The translations under genes were made by a program, and so were the position numbers. The notes beneath the pieces were generated by a model. That model was not told where the DNA came from, made no database searches, and saw nothing but the letters and a program-made list of their open reading frames with translations. Shown in pieces: positions 63,791 through 64,000 of a stretch of 64,000 bases of DNA. Positions within the stretch are counted from its first letter, which is position 1. Each line of letters begins with the position of its first letter. Source of the stretch: Actibacterium sp. 188UL27-1 (lineage in GTDB: Bacteria > Pseudomonadota > Alphaproteobacteria > Rhodobacterales > Rhodobacteraceae); assembly GCF_016901225.1 (NCBI RefSeq), contig NZ_JAFEUL010000017.1, positions 36,917 through 100,916 of the forward strand, read 5' to 3'.

Positions 63791-64000
63791 TTATTTCGCG
63801 ATGGACTGCAGACGACGGACGATCTCGGCTTGGCTGTCGCCGGAGCTCAGAACGATGTTCACACGGGCCAGTTCAGACTTGCTGAGGTCATTGACGTTGA
63901 TTTCAACGGGATAAGAGGCCAGGCGGCTTTCCAGGGCAGTTGGTGCCGTCATTGCGGATGCCGTGCCGGCCAGAGCAGCGAAAGCGACGAGGGCGGGTTG
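63791..64000 (-). CDS. Small exported protein, C-terminal part (continues off the window)
   Basis: The last 69 codons of a gene running off the right edge. It starts within a signal peptide (PALVAFAALAGTASA-MTAPTALESR) and ends LASYPVEINVNDLSKSELARVNIVLSSGDSQAEIVRRLQSIAK. I recognise no family; the mature part is short and helical. The strong terminator at 63688-63723 follows it. Confidence 0.7.
   Translation of the reverse strand, partial: QPALVAFAALAGTASAMTAPTALESRLASYPVEINVNDLSKSELARVNIVLSSGDSQAEIVRRLQSIAK

Noticed and set aside
1..64000. CRISPR arrays, prophage or insertion sequences
   Set aside because: No regularly spaced direct repeats, no integrase or transposase frame, and no terminal inverted repeats around a gene were seen; the palindromes found are intergenic and gene-free.

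Overview
The window is GC-rich chromosomal DNA from an alphaproteobacterium, most likely a member of the Rhodobacterales (Roseobacter/Rhodobacter group). The evidence is the F0 operon order atpI-B-E-X-F (with a separate b' subunit gene), the small 4.5S-type SRP RNA, a putative CtrA-type box (TTAA-N7-TTAA), the accD-folC and clpS-methyltransferase pairs, a membrane-anchored cytochrome c, and intergenic palindromic elements of the kind common in this order. Almost everything is chromosomal housekeeping and transport. I see no phage, transposase, integrase or CRISPR array.

Layout. 1-2974: a ybbP/ybbA-type ABC exporter pair divergent from a GDSL esterase (tesA), then a GlcD-like FAD dehydrogenase. 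3050-7323: heme locus (hemC divergent from hemE, then hemF with an MFS exporter behind it). 7434-13812: a small lipoprotein, a D,D-carboxypeptidase with a SPOR tail, a HAD phosphatase, then a clpS-methyltransferase-SDR-FAD oxidoreductase run in which the methyltransferase seems to start at ATT. 13951-20005: a large 41-bp-armed palindrome, then the yejABEF peptide importer. 20178-26002: cytochrome c, prephenate dehydratase, SRPBCC protein, NudC, a Tat-exported nucleotidase and a HAD phosphatase. 26254-28924: an NMT1-type ABC importer. 28925-36621: an unknown exported protein, an orphan AAA+ ATPase, the SRP RNA, an orphan PstB-like ATPase, a non-coding stretch with a CtrA-type box, nth plus a PfkB kinase, an Ada-like repair protein, an OmpA lipoprotein and a GntR regulator. 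36803-39363: F0 ATP synthase operon. 39558-42960: ArsR and LysR regulators, azoreductase, HIT protein, GT14-like glycosyltransferase. 42961-48896: a visibly AT-richer gene-poor stretch leading into a 1605-residue RTX/PA14/LamG secreted protein. 49198-59914: sdaA, folC, accD, two CPBP membrane proteases in tandem, ilvD, a lipoprotein, an orphan double ABC ATPase and a membrane protein. 60112-64000: pnp, rpsO, a small membrane protein, secE, tRNA-Trp and the end of a small exported protein.

How the parts work together. The heme enzymes HemC, HemE and HemF feed the cytochrome (cycM) and other hemoproteins, and the atp operon encodes the membrane half of the ATP synthase. pnp and rpsO form the usual RNA decay/ribosome pair. 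YejABEF and the NMT1 system import small molecules. The most unusual items are the giant RTX protein with its duplicated internal module, the ATT-initiated methyltransferase in frame with clpS, the SDR lacking its catalytic lysine, the dispersed palindromic element at four gene ends, the palindrome-dense region between the AAA+ ATPase and the SRP RNA gene, and a non-coding region near 32.1-32.35 kb that may encode a small RNA. Starts are given as I judge them from Shine-Dalgarno sequences and signal peptides, and several differ from the longest open frame.
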